The notes under the pieces: model-generated
Seen by the model: only the letters and a program-made list of their open reading frames with translations
Databases searched by the model: none
What the model was told of the DNA's origin: nothing
Position numbers and translations under genes: made by a program
Origin: an uncultured Clostridia bacterium
Lineage (GTDB): Bacteria; Bacillota; Clostridia; Oscillospirales; Ruminococcaceae
Direction: 5' to 3'
NCBI GenBank assembly: GCA_947630315.1
Contig: CANRHA010000012.1
Coordinates: 1-16,231 of the forward strand
Length of the DNA stretch: 16,231 bases
Part shown: piece after piece, positions 15,740 to 16,231 of the stretch
Layout: the number at the start of each line of letters is the position of its first letter
Numbering within the stretch: position 1 is the first letter of the stretch

Positions 15740-16231
15740 TTATCCCGGATTCCCGTCCAGCCTGACCCCAATCTCCGCCAGTTTGCGGACCTTGTCGGAC
15801 TCCAGCCTGCCGCTGCGGTAGCGCCGCTTCTGCGACCTCACCCACTCGCCGAGCGGGTAGCCGTCCGGCGTGACAAAGGTCTGCGGAATCGGCAATCCCC
15901 CGCCGCGTTTGCAATAATTTGCGGCGTACCGGTATCCGTTGTCCCACTTGCTGTCGTTTTGATTCCAGATCATGCCAATTTTATTTAACAACGTTATCCG
16001 TTCATCGGTCAGTTTGCCGTTTTTGTAAGCCTTCCTCTGCGCCGCAATCCAGTTGTTTAATGTATATCCATCATCGCAAATATAGTCCTGTGGAACGTTC
16101 AAATCACCGTTTTTCTTGTGATATTCCCGCGCATGCTCAAGGCCGGTCTGCCAACGGTCCTTGTTGCCGTCCCACTTAATTCCGAGGGCTTCAAGCTCGA
16201 CCTTGCGCTCCTCCGTCAGCTTCCCGGATTT
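15740..16231 (-). CDS. Helicase-associated (HA) domain repeat protein, C-terminal 163 residues (cut by window edge)
   Basis: The frame is open from base 16231 to the stop at 15740; the gene's start is outside. The visible part is made of about 65-residue HA-type (PF03457-like) units: the end of one (SGKLTEERKVELEALGIKWD), a complete second (NKDRWQTGLEHAREYHKK..., NVPQDYICDDGYTLNNWIAA, GKLTDERITLLNKIGMIW) and a complete third (KWDNGYRYAANYCKRGG, PIPQTFVTPDGYPLGEWV, GRLESDKVRKLAEIGVRL). In the last unit the usual Trp after the isoleucine-glycine is Leu and the protein ends soon after. HA domains are known from C-termini of DEAD/DEAH helicases and are thought to bind nucleic acid. No helicase motor motif is visible here, though it could lie upstream. 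It ends 18 bases before the sugar transferase gene and shares its higher GC. The function in this operon is unknown. Confidence 0.8.
   Translation of the reverse strand, partial: KSGKLTEERKVELEALGIKWDGNKDRWQTGLEHAREYHKKNGDLNVPQDYICDDGYTLNNWIAAQRKAYKNGKLTDERITLLNKIGMIWNQNDSKWDNGYRYAANYCKRGGGLPIPQTFVTPDGYPLGEWVRSQKRRYRSGRLESDKVRKLAEIGVRLDGNPG

Noticed and set aside
15161..15988. Long open frame on the + strand opposite the sugar transferase and HA-repeat genes
   Set aside because: It is antisense to two well-supported proteins, spans their border, and its product is rich in Arg, Pro and His with no recognisable motif; a shadow of GC-rich coding DNA.

Overview
The window is the distal part of a cell-surface polysaccharide (capsule or exopolysaccharide) locus of the Wzx/Wzy type. 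Every supported gene lies on the minus strand, so transcription runs from base 16231 towards base 1. Strong AAGGAG-type ribosome binding sites, short gaps or ATGA/TGATG-type overlaps, occasional TTG starts and moderate-to-low GC suggest a low-GC Gram-positive bacterium, most likely a member of the Clostridia. This taxonomic guess rests on style and gene content only; no RNA marker is present.

In transcription order: (1) the 3' part of a gene for helicase-associated (HA) domain repeats (15740-16231, cut by the window edge); (2) a polyisoprenyl-phosphate sugar transferase that would start repeat-unit synthesis (14972-15721); (3) a GT4 glycosyltransferase (13836-14972); (4) a radical SAM/SPASM protein (12588-13763); (5-6) two glycosyltransferases overlapping by 26 bases (11293-12531, 10308-11318); (7) a Wzy-like polymerase (8959-10149); (8) another GT4-like glycosyltransferase (7755-8900); (9) UDP-GlcNAc 2-epimerase (6667-7758); (10) a CysE/LbH acyltransferase (6092-6670); (11) a polysaccharide pyruvyl transferase (4798-5979); (12) a MenD-like thiamine-diphosphate enzyme (3033-4781); (13) a membrane acyltransferase-3 gene broken by one frameshift (1982-3015); (14) a fucosyltransferase-like protein (753-1790); (15) the N-terminal part of a Wzx flippase (1-726, cut by the window edge).

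The genes fit one pathway. The sugar transferase loads a sugar phosphate on undecaprenyl phosphate, the glycosyltransferases extend it (with UDP-ManNAc supplied by the epimerase), the acyl-, pyruvyl- and possibly ThDP-dependent enzymes decorate it or make an unusual precursor, Wzx flips the unit and Wzy polymerises it outside. GC content is mosaic: GC-rich for the HA protein, sugar transferase, radical SAM gene and epimerase, and AT-rich for polymerase, flippase and most decorating genes, as in loci assembled by repeated horizontal exchange.

The most interesting points are: a MenD-type ThDP enzyme retaining the key glutamate and cofactor motif next to a pyruvyl transferase inside a polysaccharide operon; an HA-repeat protein directly upstream of the initiating transferase; a radical SAM/SPASM enzyme among glycosyltransferases; a one-base frameshift in the acyltransferase-3 gene whose repair exactly restores the R-X10-H motif; and a run of nine G in the LbH acyltransferase that could slip. 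No tRNA, rRNA, CRISPR array, insertion sequence or convincing terminator was seen, and no gap exceeds 191 bases.
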